A DNA stretch of 64,000 nt from Methanolobus sp. Its GTDB lineage: Archaea; Halobacteriota; Methanosarcinia; Methanosarcinales; Methanosarcinaceae. How positions within the stretch are numbered: the stretch's first letter is position 1; each line of letters starts with the position of its first letter. Made by a program: the position numbers and the translations under genes. Where the stretch lies: positions 186,001 to 250,000 of the forward strand of contig JARVGJ010000001.1 in NCBI GenBank assembly GCA_029762595.1, written 5' to 3'. Below the pieces are notes generated by a model. It was not told where the DNA came from, did not search any database, and saw nothing but the letters and a program-made list of their open reading frames with translations. Positions 1 to 7,677 of the stretch are shown piece by piece.

Positions 1-232
1 GCTCTTCACAGAAATGCATCAGTGGATGGTGGGTGGCAGGACGAAGATCGCCATCCAATCCAAGAGACTTTAAAGCTGCAATGTCCCTTTTACCTTCCAC
101 AACAACTATAGAATCCCTGTCAGCAAGTTCCTGCAGTTCACTTAACAGTTCCTCCGCCATTTCCAGCCTTTTCTGATAAACAGCCATAGGCGCTTTCAGT
201 GGTCTTGCAGGATGAGAGCTTCTTTTTTGCAT
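1..232 (-). CDS. Toprim-domain protein, N-terminal part (runs off the window)
   Basis: The first 77 codons are visible. Residues ~38-60 read DRDSIVVVEGKRDIAALKSL, the typical first strand and acidic loop of a Toprim fold (catalytic Glu in VVEGKRD). Small archaeal Toprim proteins of this kind (UPF0292-like) are of unknown function; primase- or nuclease-like nucleotidyl chemistry is only implied by the fold. The ATG at 232 is the first possible start after an in-frame TGA and has only a weak Shine-Dalgarno sequence. It lies downstream of DUF167 and the micro-ORF on the same strand. The C-terminus is outside the window. Confidence 0.75.
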   Translation of the reverse strand, partial: MQKRSSHPARPLKAPMAVYQKRLEMAEELLSELQELADRDSIVVVEGKRDIAALKSLGLDGDLRPATHHPLMHFCEE

Positions 233-294
233 AAGATTTCCAGCACAATATCTTGTTCAATATCATTAGGAGTTACCTGTCATCTGATTAAAGA

Positions 295-310
295 CTGACC
301 TTCAGGTCAG
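295..310. promoter_or_regulatory. Palindrome CTGACC-TTCA-GGTCAG upstream of the Toprim gene
   Basis: Two perfect 6-bp arms flank a 4-base centre, about 63 bp before the Toprim start. It could be an operator or a small hairpin ending the upstream transcript; no U-run follows on the minus strand, so an operator is slightly favoured. Confidence 0.35.
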
Positions 311-376
311 CAAAAAGACAAATAAATAGGAACAAATTAGGTTAAGCTAAACAAAGTTAGATAAATAAAATAAGCA

Positions 377-462
377 TTTACAAGCAAATATCCTGTCGCA
401 ACAAAGCAAACTTATGGGATCAGGAGGGTTGTTGGCGACAGGAATGTAATATTTACTTGTAA
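377..462 (-). ncRNA. Long imperfect hairpin just downstream of the micro-ORF (candidate sRNA or 3' processing element)
   Basis: The inner stem pairs TCCTGTCGC-AACAA (391-404) with TTGTTGGCGACAGGA (429-443), with one bulged base. An outer stem pairs TTTACAAGCAAATA (377-390) with TATTTACTTGTAA (450-462). The single outer-stem mismatch becomes a G-U pair if the minus strand is transcribed, which favours minus-strand RNA. The apical loop contains CCTCC on the minus strand (GGAGG on the plus), so it could touch a ribosome-binding site or the 16S tail. The hairpin overlaps the stop codon of the 26-codon ORF. Independent sRNA, mRNA 3' end and stabiliser all remain possible. Confidence 0.45.
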
Positions 463-533
463 TAACGAACAAAATCTTCGAACTGTTCATAATAGCTTGC
501 TCTTTCTACCAGGTTTTCGAAATATTCATCCAT
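453..533 (-). CDS. 26-residue acidic/aromatic micro-protein
   Basis: The ORF begins at ATG 533 with a good GAGGTG ribosome-binding site 6 nt upstream and ends at TAA 453-455. The product starts MDEYFENLVERASYYEQ and ends DFVRYYK; it is rich in Tyr, Phe, Glu and Asp, has no Cys and no membrane segment, and could form one amphipathic helix. It lies between DUF167 (upstream, same strand) and a long hairpin. I do not recognise a family. The SD and clean ORF argue for translation, but at this length chance is not excluded; it may be a leader peptide. Confidence 0.5.
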   Translation of the reverse strand: MDEYFENLVERASYYEQFEDFVRYYK

Positions 534-622
534 GTATTACACCTCAGATACCAGATTGCCTTCGGTGTATATTAAATAAAAGGAAGCGTGGTGAAAGTAT
601 TAAGATTGCAATTGCCCAGGGA

Positions 623-949
623 TCAATCGGAATGTTGCGGTAATTTTTCTTTTAATTTCACCAATATAGCCGAATACTCAGCATTGGCCAAAAGCAGGGA
701 TTTTTTAGAACTATGCATGCCACGTATTATAGACACATCAGACATCTTCAAAGCAAAAATATCTGCAAGAGTAAATCTTAATTGTTCGTTGGCCTTGTCC
801 TTGTGAGCGTTCTCAGATAAGCGCACCTCTATACGCTTTCTCCAGGGATTATAGCCGCTTGGGACAGAAATGGTTTTAGAACCTGGTGTTACCTCTATGT
901 CAATAAGAACACCGGCATCGGTCTTTTTCAATGCATCCTCAAAAGACAT
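623..949 (-). CDS. DUF167 (YggU-like) family protein
   Basis: The 108-residue product matches the small alpha/beta DUF167 family: it opens with DALKKTDAGVLIDIEVTPGSK, the family's exposed beta-strand pattern, and carries EVRLSENAHKDKANEQL, the conserved A-x(n)-G/K-x-A-N-x-x-L segment, followed by IIRGMHSSKKSLLL. The function of the family is unknown. Length is normal for a full domain. It lies 24 bp after the terminator of the candidate structured RNA, so readthrough or a very short promoter must drive it. The micro-ORF follows. Confidence 0.85.
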   Translation of the reverse strand: MSFEDALKKTDAGVLIDIEVTPGSKTISVPSGYNPWRKRIEVRLSENAHKDKANEQLRFTLADIFALKMSDVSIIRGMHSSKKSLLLANAEYSAILVKLKEKLPQHSD

Positions 950-972
950 ATCTTATCAACCCGAAACACAAG

Positions 973-1194
973 AAAAAAATCACATGTGATGTGAAAAATA
1001 GTGATCTTAAAGGATAGTGCTGTCGTCTGACGCACTAACTCCGGGAGATCATCCTAGATGGAATTTCCGCTGTCCTTCCCGGTTTCCCTCGTGACAGGCA
1101 TTTATCACACTATCCGGTGTAACGTATTGAGGTTGTCTGTACAATCACTGATAGGCTCTGCCATGCTCTCATGCAAGGACCTAACAATACGCAC
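973..1194 (-). ncRNA. Candidate ~220-nt structured non-coding RNA
   Basis: Seen on the minus strand: a strong TATA element (CTTTATATG, 1215-1223) about 25 bp upstream of position 1194; a 5' domain closed by CGTATTG (1185-1191) pairing with CAATACG (1123-1129), extended by AGGT/ACCT and GTG/CAC; a second long-range helix GGATAGTG (1108-1115) with CACTATCC (1012-1019); internal CTGTC/GACAG pairs; and a final hairpin TCACAT-CAC-ATGTGA (980-994) followed by seven T (973-979). No convincing ORF lies inside. The predicted RNA start coincides with the base of the first stem. It does not carry the RNase P, SRP or tRNA signatures I know. A structured leader of DUF167 is the alternative. Confidence 0.5.
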
Positions 1195-1257
1195 TTTAAT
1201 AGAGTATATATACACATATAAAGATGTCGTCACTGTATCCACATATCTGCTATAAGT

Positions 1258-1266
1258 GCTTATAAA
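1258..1266 (+). promoter_or_regulatory. TATA box of the amidohydrolase gene
   Basis: GCTTATAAATAATG carries a near-ideal archaeal TATA box. A start of transcription 24-26 bp downstream falls only a few bases before ATG 1292, and no Shine-Dalgarno is present, so the mRNA is probably leaderless or nearly so. Confidence 0.55.
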
Positions 1267-1291
1267 TAATGACAAACATAGATGATTGTCC

Positions 1292-2392
1292 ATGCCATGC
1301 GAACAGACAATCCAGGGGAAGATAATATACGGACCTGAAGCTGAGGTCATTGAAGGTTATGTAGTCATAGATGACGGGATCATCAAAGAAGTCCATGAAA
1401 AGAAGAATTATTCCGCAAACATCATCGCACCCTGTTTTGTCAATGCACATACCCACATAGGGGATTCTGTATGCAAAGACCCTGTTCTTGGGATAAAAGA
1501 AGGCCATTATATCCGAAGGGACCTGAGCCAGTTAGTGCAGCCTCCACACGGACTCAAGCACAGGATACTGAAACAGACACCACACCGGAAGATGGTGGAT
1601 GCCATGAGCAGTTCACTGAGGGATATGAACAATACAGGTACATGCGCTTTTGCTGATTTCAGGGAAGGAGGGGCCAAAGGAGTACTTGCATTAAAAGAAG
1701 CACTCGGATATTCCGATATCGAAGCCAGAATATTCGGCAGACCTGTTAATTATGGAGGAAAACATGATATCTCAACTGAACTGGAAGAACTCCTTGAAAA
1801 CACAGATGGCCTTGGGATGAGCGGGGCAAATGACATTGACATGGATATCCTGGAAACTGTCAGGCATGAAGCATTAAAGAAAGGTAAGACCTTTGCTATC
1901 CACGCAGGAGAGAGCAGAAGGGATGATATCGATAAAGCGTTGTCACTTGATCCTGACATTCTGATACATATGACCCAGGCAAGCCAGAATGATCTCAGGG
2001 AAGTTGCCAACAGGGATATACCGGTGGTAATCTGCCCGCGTTCTAATTTCATTACGGATGTTGGGATGGCACCTGTCAGGGAAATGTTGGAAACTGGAGT
2101 AAAAGTTGCAGTTGGAACGGATAATGTAATGTTGAATTCAGTGAACATGTTTGCTGAAATGGAACTCTTGTCTAAAGTTTTTGGCATAGATGACAGACAA
2201 GTATTTATGATGTGTACGCTTATGGGTGCAACAATATTAGGACTTGGGACAACCGGTTCTATACAGGAAGGCAATCTAGCTAAGATAATGATAATCAATG
2301 GAAAATCAAATAACCTCACAGGTATAAAGGACCCTATCAGCGGAATTGTAAGGAGAGGGCGGCCTGATGACATATTATCAGTAATCTTATAA
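1292..2392 (+). CDS. Amidohydrolase of the cytosine deaminase / SsnA-like superfamily
   Basis: The protein is about 366 residues. Metal-ligand motifs are in order: NAHTHIGD near residue 50 (HxH), FAIHAGE near 200, a His in HMTQAS near 225, and GTDNVM near 275 (the Asp that activates water). This is the full set for a mononuclear-metal deaminase or hydrolase acting on nucleobase-like rings; the substrate cannot be read from sequence. TTG 1286 is in frame, but ATG 1292 is preferred, with a TATA box at leaderless distance. A UspA gene follows in 29 bp and a riboflavin-pathway reductase is further down, so an operon with pyrimidine or flavin chemistry is possible. Confidence 0.85.
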   Translation: MPCEQTIQGKIIYGPEAEVIEGYVVIDDGIIKEVHEKKNYSANIIAPCFVNAHTHIGDSVCKDPVLGIKEGHYIRRDLSQLVQPPHGLKHRILKQTPHRKMVDAMSSSLRDMNNTGTCAFADFREGGAKGVLALKEALGYSDIEARIFGRPVNYGGKHDISTELEELLENTDGLGMSGANDIDMDILETVRHEALKKGKTFAIHAGESRRDDIDKALSLDPDILIHMTQASQNDLREVANRDIPVVICPRSNFITDVGMAPVREMLETGVKVAVGTDNVMLNSVNMFAEMELLSKVFGIDDRQVFMMCTLMGATILGLGTTGSIQEGNLAKIMIINGKSNNLTGIKDPISGIVRRGRPDDILSVIL

Positions 2393-2421
2393 CAGGGAAA
2401 TATTCACGATGGAGAGGGATT

Positions 2422-2877
2422 ATGACAAGTACTCTGTATAAAAATATATTCGTTGCGACCGATGGATCAAAACAAAACAGGAAAGCAGTTCAGCATAGCA
2501 TGGAACTTGCAATCCTGAGTGGAGCAAAATTATATGCAGGATATGTTGTCGATACTGCAGCTTTTGCTTCCATACCAATGGATGCAGGGTGGGAAATGAT
2601 GTATGAACTTCTTGGGAAGGAAGCAAACATCGCAACAGAATCAGTTGAAAAGCTTGCCAAAGAGGCCGGCATTGATTGTGAAACAGTGATACTGGAAGGG
2701 AATCCAGGTCACGAGATAATAGAGTTTACTGAGAACAATAATGTTGACCTGATTATTATGGGAACACTTGGTAAAACCGGATTTGACAGATTCCTGCTTG
2801 GAAGCGTGGCAGAAAAAGTCACCAGGAACTCAAAGATACCCGTACTTGTGGTACAGGGTGACTCCGAAGAGGAATAA
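2422..2877 (+). CDS. Universal stress protein (UspA family)
   Basis: This is a 151-residue single-domain Usp. It starts KNIFVATDGSKQN, the first strand with the nucleotide-contacting Asp, and ends with the ATP-binding signature GTLGKTGFDRFLLGSVAEKV followed by NSKIPVLVVQ (G-2x-G-9x-G-S/T type), so it is of the ATP-binding class. It probably works as a soluble dimer in stress adaptation; a specific role cannot be inferred. Its start has a GAGAGGG ribosome-binding site. It is followed 12 bp later by the CBS-domain protein, another adenine-nucleotide sensor family. Confidence 0.9.
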   Translation: MTSTLYKNIFVATDGSKQNRKAVQHSMELAILSGAKLYAGYVVDTAAFASIPMDAGWEMMYELLGKEANIATESVEKLAKEAGIDCETVILEGNPGHEIIEFTENNNVDLIIMGTLGKTGFDRFLLGSVAEKVTRNSKIPVLVVQGDSEEE

Positions 2878-2889
2878 AGGAGCTGTAAC

Positions 2890-3744
2890 ATGCCAAAAAA
2901 CATCAAGGTTTCTGATATAATGAACAATGAGGTAGCCTATGCTACACTTCCCGGCTCAAGGGATGAAGTTCATACTCTCCTCAAAGATAAGAAAGTGTCC
3001 GGAGTGCCCGTATTAAAAGACGGGAAGATCGTGGGCGTTGTCAGCAGGGCAAACCTTCTGAGAAATCCGGAAGAAGAACAACTGGCGCTTCTAATGACAC
3101 GTAACCCTGTTGTAATTGATCCGGACGTGGACATAACTATTGCTGCAAAAATACTTCTGGAGAATGATATCAGAAGATTGCCCGTGGTAAAAGACGAGAA
3201 ACTTGTAGGAATAATTTCGGTTGCAGATATTGTCGCCTGCATTGCAGAGATGAATATAACTGACCATGTAGGACAGTACCTTAACCCAACAATCGTAACT
3301 GTGTGGACAGATACGCCTTTGAACGTTGTTGCCAGAACAATGGAGCTTGCAAGATCAAAGGCATCCCCCGTCATAGACAGTAGTCTTGAAGTCGTAGGCA
3401 TAATAACGGACAGGGACATCATCAGTGCCAGTATCATAGAGGACTCTGTGGAAATGTCTGACATGTCAAATGGTTCTGATGACGATGCATGGACATGGGA
3501 ATCCATGAGAGATACCATGAGCATCTACTACAGTGTCTCCAAGGTAAAGGTACCGGACATACCCGTAAAGGATGTAATGGTCTCAGATCTTATAAAGGCA
3601 GCCTATATATCAGGAGTTAGTGAGTGTGCACTGAAGATGAAGAGGAACAGGATAGACCAAATACCCATCGTCAATGCCAATCAGAGATTCCTTGGTCTCC
3701 TTCGTGACCGTAACCTCATGAAGGCTATCATAAATCAGGAATGA
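2890..3744 (+). CDS. Four-CBS-domain protein
   Basis: The 284-residue protein is made of four CBS repeats (about residues 7-60, 64-118, 126-182 and 218-275), each with the end pattern GIISVADI, GIITDRDI or LLRDRNL. No enzyme or DNA-binding domain is attached. CBS tandems bind AMP, ATP, SAM or similar ligands and regulate partners. An acidic linker with several Met and Asp lies around 185-205. It has an AGGAG site before ATG 2890 and follows the Usp gene closely, so the two are probably co-transcribed. Confidence 0.88.
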   Translation: MPKNIKVSDIMNNEVAYATLPGSRDEVHTLLKDKKVSGVPVLKDGKIVGVVSRANLLRNPEEEQLALLMTRNPVVIDPDVDITIAAKILLENDIRRLPVVKDEKLVGIISVADIVACIAEMNITDHVGQYLNPTIVTVWTDTPLNVVARTMELARSKASPVIDSSLEVVGIITDRDIISASIIEDSVEMSDMSNGSDDDAWTWESMRDTMSIYYSVSKVKVPDIPVKDVMVSDLIKAAYISGVSECALKMKRNRIDQIPIVNANQRFLGLLRDRNLMKAIINQE

Positions 3745-3806
3745 TTCCAGATTTTCGGGTAATAGCATTATTCACCCAAATTCTTTTTTTCTTTCAGTTG
3801 ATTATT

Positions 3807-4490
3807 ATGGAACGACCATTCATATTCATAAATTCTGCAATGTCAGCCGATGGCAAAATATCTACAAAGGAGAGAAAGCAGGTCAGAATATCCGGCCCGG
3901 TTGATTTTAAACGTATGGATGAACTGCGGGCAGGGTCAGATGCCATCATGGTAGGAATTGGGACAATTATAGCCGATGACCCCAGTCTGACGGTGAAAGC
4001 CCCTGTTTTAAGGGAGAACAGAATAAAGGCGGGCTTTGAGGAGAATCCTGCAAGGGTCATTGTTGACAGCAAGGCACGAACACCCCCGGATGCAGACATT
4101 TTTAAAAAAGGCACAGGAAAACGTATAATCATTGTCTCGGAGGCAGCTCCACGTGACAGGATATCCCGACTTGCGGAGAAGGCAGACATAATTGTTGCCG
4201 GCAGGGATACCGTAGACCTCACTCAGGCCATGGAAGAGCTTAAGAAGAGAGGTATCAAAAGACTGATGCTTGAAGGCGGAGCAACACTGAACTGGGGAAT
4301 GTTCTCTGCCGGACTTGTGGATGAGATCTACACCTTTGTAGGTAACCTGATAATAGGTGGAAAGAACGCTCCAACCCTTGTTGACGGGGATGGATTCCTG
4401 GAGAGATCCAGTGTTAAACTCGAACTGATAAATACCGAGAAAATGGAAGAAGGTGTGCTCCTGAAATGGAAAGTTCATCTGGATAAGTGA
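3807..4490 (+). CDS. arfC: 2,5-diamino-6-ribosylamino-pyrimidinone 5'-phosphate reductase (archaeal riboflavin/F420 pathway)
   Basis: The 227-residue protein is a RibD C-terminal-type reductase: INSAMSADGKIST at the start, GSDAIMVGIGTIIADDP near 45-60, NPARVIVDSKARTP near 75-90, and LMLEGGATLNWG near 150-162 are the NADPH- and substrate-binding motifs. It reduces the ribosyl side chain early in riboflavin synthesis, feeding FMN, FAD and the F420 chromophore. A longer reading frame begins at 3741, but its N-terminus is hydrophobic and unlike the family; ATG 3807 restores the normal MERPFIFIN start. The deaminase domain is absent, as is usual in archaea. Confidence 0.88.
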   Translation: MERPFIFINSAMSADGKISTKERKQVRISGPVDFKRMDELRAGSDAIMVGIGTIIADDPSLTVKAPVLRENRIKAGFEENPARVIVDSKARTPPDADIFKKGTGKRIIIVSEAAPRDRISRLAEKADIIVAGRDTVDLTQAMEELKKRGIKRLMLEGGATLNWGMFSAGLVDEIYTFVGNLIIGGKNAPTLVDGDGFLERSSVKLELINTEKMEEGVLLKWKVHLDK

Positions 4491-4507
4491 GTTTTATTTT
4501 TTGCACA

Positions 4508-4536
4508 GCTGTTTTGTGCACTATTCCCAAAACAGC
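4508..4536 (+). terminator. Inverted repeat GCTGTTTT/AAAACAGC after the riboflavin reductase
   Basis: Two perfect 8-base arms are separated by 13 bases, 18 bp after the stop codon and just before a TATA-like ACTATAAATC (4542-4551). It may stop the upstream transcript or act as an operator for the thioredoxin gene. Confidence 0.4.
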
Positions 4537-4588
4537 ACACAAACTATAAATCAATAAATGTTTATATATTACAGCTAAAGGTGATACA

Positions 4589-5068
4589 ATGAACAAGATA
4601 ATCCTATCCGCAATAGCCATCATAGCCTTACTTTTTATCGCTGCCGGACTTATGGGAACCAATAATGTATCAACAGATGACAGTGCAATCCTTACCATAA
4701 GCAGCACTCAGGAACTTAATGATGCAATCGAAAAGGGACCTGTACTTGTAGAGATAGGTACAGACAGATGTCCGGCATGTATAGCATTAAAGCCTGTCCT
4801 GGTACAAATTGCAAACGAGTATGAAGGCAAGGCCACTGTTGCATACATAAACGCTGACAAGACAGGTGCCCTTGCTGCAAGTTTCAGGATATACTCCATC
4901 CCGGACTCCTTTGTCATTGTCGAAAGGGATGATCAAGGTTATATTTACATGGGTTCTGACGGACAGATCACAATGGATCGTAACAAAGTAAGATTCATAG
5001 GGATCACAAGCAAAAGAACACTTACAAGCGCCCTTGATGCAGCAATAGTATACAGAAATGACCGGTAA
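4589..5068 (+). CDS. Membrane-anchored, exported thioredoxin-like protein
   Basis: An N-terminal hydrophobic segment (about residues 3-22) is followed by a thioredoxin fold with the redox motif CPAC at 61-64 and the cis-Pro region YSIPDSF near 105-112. The active site should face outside the cytoplasmic membrane. A GGTGATACA site precedes ATG 4589. The next gene, 6 bp downstream, encodes CcdA, the membrane protein that passes electrons to such thioredoxins. Together they fit reduction of apocytochrome or other extracytoplasmic thiols, which matters here because a multiheme cytochrome c is encoded at 36 kb. Confidence 0.85.
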   Translation: MNKIILSAIAIIALLFIAAGLMGTNNVSTDDSAILTISSTQELNDAIEKGPVLVEIGTDRCPACIALKPVLVQIANEYEGKATVAYINADKTGALAASFRIYSIPDSFVIVERDDQGYIYMGSDGQITMDRNKVRFIGITSKRTLTSALDAAIVYRNDR

Positions 5069-5074
5069 ACAGCA

Positions 5075-5749
5075 ATGATAGAAACAAGCACACTTACCCC
5101 GCTGGCAACGTTTATTGCAGGCGTTCTTAGTGTGCTGTCTCCCTGTGTACTCCCGTTACTTCCAATAGTGCTTGCCTATTCCACCGGTCAGAGTAAGTTT
5201 CGCCCTCTGGCAATAATAGTAGGACTTGCCATATCATTTACGATAATGGGAATTGTAGCTTCGGCTTTTGGGGCAGTTTTTTTGACTTACATCAATAAGC
5301 TCAGAATAATTGCCGGGCTAATGATAACCTTCATCGGGCTTGGAATGCTTATGGAAAAGGATATGTTTGGTTTTCTTTCCCGGTATACAGGAAAGGTACA
5401 AAATGCAGGCATACTCTTCAAAAAAGAAAATGGGCTACCTGGTGGACTTGCCGTAGGTATGGCACTTGGGATAATCTGGATCCCTTGTGTGGGACCCATA
5501 CTGGCCTCAATACTGACGATCGTGGCATTGAAGAGTGATATTTACTATGGCTCAGGATTGCTTTTAATTTATTCGATAGGTTTTGCTATCCCGATGCTGA
5601 TAATTGCATATTCTGCAAAACTTTCAGGCGACAGGCTCAGCAGGTTGGCAGGATTTGATATCAAATTGAAAAAAGTGGCTGGAGCCATACTTCTGATTGC
5701 CGGCCTGTGGATGATCTACTCCAACCATCTCGTTGATTACTTCTGGTGA
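5075..5749 (+). CDS. ccdA: CcdA/DsbD-type transmembrane thiol-electron carrier
   Basis: The 224-residue protein has about six membrane segments. The paired cysteines of the family are both present: SPCVLPLLPIVLAYS near residue 23 and WIPCVGPILASI near 145. CcdA takes electrons from cytoplasmic thioredoxin to an extracytoplasmic thioredoxin-like protein during cytochrome c maturation. The gene starts 6 bp after its predicted partner thioredoxin, which suggests translational coupling. Length is typical for archaeal CcdA. Confidence 0.9.
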   Translation: MIETSTLTPLATFIAGVLSVLSPCVLPLLPIVLAYSTGQSKFRPLAIIVGLAISFTIMGIVASAFGAVFLTYINKLRIIAGLMITFIGLGMLMEKDMFGFLSRYTGKVQNAGILFKKENGLPGGLAVGMALGIIWIPCVGPILASILTIVALKSDIYYGSGLLLIYSIGFAIPMLIIAYSAKLSGDRLSRLAGFDIKLKKVAGAILLIAGLWMIYSNHLVDYFW

Positions 5750-5848
5750 TAAAATCGGAATGGACCACATCCATCTCAAAACCAGGAGCATAGTTCTACA
5801 AAAGAGTGACACATAAAAAGAAATAAAGATAAACAAAGGTGAATGTGT

Positions 5849-6568
5849 TCAGTCAATTACACATTCATCATCATTTGCTAATGCAACAAGTTCATTGATA
5901 CAGGCCACAGCCATTGGTGTTCCACCACGTGTTCCCACACATGTGATTGAAGGCACAGGTTCTTTCCTGACGGCTTCCTTTGATTCAGCAGCATTGACGA
6001 ATCCAACCGGAGTGCCTACGACAATTGCCGGCTTGATACCATGCTCGATCATCCTGCATACTGCAAATGCTGCAGATGGTGCATTACCGATAGCCACAAT
6101 CGAACCCTCAAGAATACCCCTGCATTGTAAAAAACCTGCTGCAGTCCTTGTGATACCATACTTTTTGGCAAGTTCTGCATCCTCGTCCCTGTCAAGTACA
6201 CAGATAACCTCGCAGTTATGGCCCCTCTTTGTGACCCCTGATTTGACCATGTTGATATCAACAATTATCGGAGCACCTTTTTTGATGGCTTCAACACCTG
6301 CTTTAATAGGATCATTGACAAAGCGCATGATGTCTGCAACTGCAGGGTCACCTGTTGAGGTCACACAGCGCTGTTTTACACGATCCTCAAGTGTCTCATC
6401 ACCCACTAGTTTGCGGGCGATGTTACGGCTGGTCATATAAATGGCTTTGGCCTCGTCGGTCTGCGAACCAAGATCACTGCAGATAGCAACCAGTTCCGGA
6501 TCGATCTCTGTTGTCATCTCCACAAGTTCTTCGATACTTGCATCAGTCTTTTTTGCTTCAGTAGTCAT
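5849..6568 (-). CDS. cbiC: Cobalt-precorrin-8 methylmutase
   Basis: The 239-residue protein matches CbiC/CobH. Motifs include DPAVADIMRF near residue 85, IIVDINMVKSGVTKRG near 110, RTAAGFLQCR near 150 (the catalytic His of many homologues is not obvious in my reading), GNAPSAAFAV and TPVGFVNAAESKEAV near 195-208. It moves the C11 methyl group to C12 to give cobyrinate. It is the last gene of the minus-strand cbi operon, and its start overlaps the end of cbiH by 11 nt, so the two are probably coupled. Confidence 0.93.
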   Translation of the reverse strand: MTTEAKKTDASIEELVEMTTEIDPELVAICSDLGSQTDEAKAIYMTSRNIARKLVGDETLEDRVKQRCVTSTGDPAVADIMRFVNDPIKAGVEAIKKGAPIIVDINMVKSGVTKRGHNCEVICVLDRDEDAELAKKYGITRTAAGFLQCRGILEGSIVAIGNAPSAAFAVCRMIEHGIKPAIVVGTPVGFVNAAESKEAVRKEPVPSITCVGTRGGTPMAVACINELVALANDDECVID

Positions 6569-7355
6569 ATTTCCTATGATACCCCCTGGGAGTTATTATC
6601 CTTTTGCCATATGGCGACTCCCATATACGGGAATCATTGGTGGTGATAAGAATGGTTGTACTCATGTCCACCCAGTCATTGTATTCCATGACCTCCCCAA
6701 GAGTAGTGACAATGTAATCCTGGTCCTGGTCCCTCAGGGCATTCTTTACAAGCCCCACTGGCACAGAATCATCCTTGTGGCGTCTGATTATTTCAATTGC
6801 CCTGGAAAAATTGGATTTCCGCTGCCGGCTCTTTGGATTATACAGGGACATCACAAAATCAGCTGATGAAGCTGCATCCAGCCTTTTCTCGATTACCTCC
6901 CACGGAGTTAGAAGGTCACTGAGGCTGACCGTGCACAGATCGTTAACAATAGGTGCACCCAGCACACTAGCTGCTGCTGTGATAGCCGTGACACCAGGTA
7001 GTACCTCAACCTCAACCTCAAGACCTGCGTGTTCTGCTACTTCAAGAACCAGTCCTGCCATACCATAAACATTTGCATCCCCGCCACTTATCATAGAGAC
7101 CACATTGTTCTGTGCAAGCTCAACAGCCTTACGTGAACGGTCAACTTCCTTGCCCATTGCACTGCGTACTATTTCCTGTTTATCCAGCAGGCTTGCCATC
7201 TGGTCAAGATAAGTGCCGTTGCCTACAATATAATCCGAGTTCAGTATAACATCTCTGGCCTTTAATGTCAGATGATCCACTGAGCCCGGTCCTATACCAA
7301 TGATGTAAAGCTTTCCTTTTGCTTCACTCTGCGATTGCGATTGTGACCCTACCAT
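6558..7355 (-). CDS. cbiH: Cobalt-factor III / precorrin-3B C17-methyltransferase
   Basis: The 265-residue SAM-dependent tetrapyrrole methylase starts KLYIIGIGPGSVDHLTLKA and has ISGGDANVYGMAG near 90, EVLPGVTAITAAASVLGAP near 120, and a long DFVMSLYNPKSRQRK segment near 185 that is characteristic of CobJ/CbiH. It methylates C17 and drives ring contraction. The ATG at 7355 lies inside the end of the CbiG C-terminal gene (32-nt overlap) with an AGGAAG site before it. A Ser/Gln-rich stretch of about ten residues precedes the domain. Confidence 0.93.
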   Translation of the reverse strand: MVGSQSQSQSEAKGKLYIIGIGPGSVDHLTLKARDVILNSDYIVGNGTYLDQMASLLDKQEIVRSAMGKEVDRSRKAVELAQNNVVSMISGGDANVYGMAGLVLEVAEHAGLEVEVEVLPGVTAITAAASVLGAPIVNDLCTVSLSDLLTPWEVIEKRLDAASSADFVMSLYNPKSRQRKSNFSRAIEIIRRHKDDSVPVGLVKNALRDQDQDYIVTTLGEVMEYNDWVDMSTTILITTNDSRIWESPYGKRIITPRGYHRKYDY

Positions 7356-7677
7356 ATACTTTCTTCCTTAGTATCAGTTGCTTTTTATCCGACAGCGCCA
7401 ATGCTGCCGGTTCCGACACACCTGTAAGCCCGAAGCGTGATGCCTGGGAAGCCGATGGTGTATCATATTTATTCAATTCCTCGTGATCTATAAACCTTAT
7501 ACCAATTCCGAGAATAGCTGCTGCCTCATGGAGACCAGCCTCGTTCTCTTTTAATTTTGCAGATGCCAGTGACTGTACCTCATCGATGCTCCTGCCTGCC
7601 TCTGCAAGCGCACTGTATATCGCATCAAGGGCTTCCTGACTGCTTATACCCCTGCGGGCTCCGATGCCTATTATCAT
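7324..7677 (-). CDS. cbiG: CbiG C-terminal domain protein (split CbiG, C part)
   Basis: The 117-residue product corresponds only to the CbiG C-terminal domain: IGIGARRGISSQEALDAI at the start, then SLASAKLKENEAGLHEAA and PSASQASRFGLTGVSEPAAL. CbiG opens the delta-lactone of cobalt-precorrin-5A and releases acetaldehyde. In many organisms N, middle and C domains form one chain of about 340 residues; here the C domain is a separate gene whose ATG overlaps the TGA of the N/mid gene (ATGA, 7674-7677). Both parts have intact ends, so a true split gene is more likely than a frameshift. Confidence 0.88.
   Translation of the reverse strand: MIIGIGARRGISSQEALDAIYSALAEAGRSIDEVQSLASAKLKENEAGLHEAAAILGIGIRFIDHEELNKYDTPSASQASRFGLTGVSEPAALALSDKKQLILRKKVYGRVTIAIAE

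Noticed and set aside
973..1194. RNase P RNA or SRP RNA
   Set aside because: The length is too small and the conserved RNase P (GAGGAAAGTCC-type) and SRP helix 8 signatures are not found.
3741..3806. N-terminal extension of the riboflavin-pathway reductase
   Set aside because: The 22 extra residues are hydrophobic noise over the previous stop codon; the family start is at 3807.
7674..7677. Frameshift error splitting cbiG
   Set aside because: The upstream gene has a normal stop and the downstream gene a normal ATG in an ATGA overlap typical of coupled genes; both domain ends are intact.
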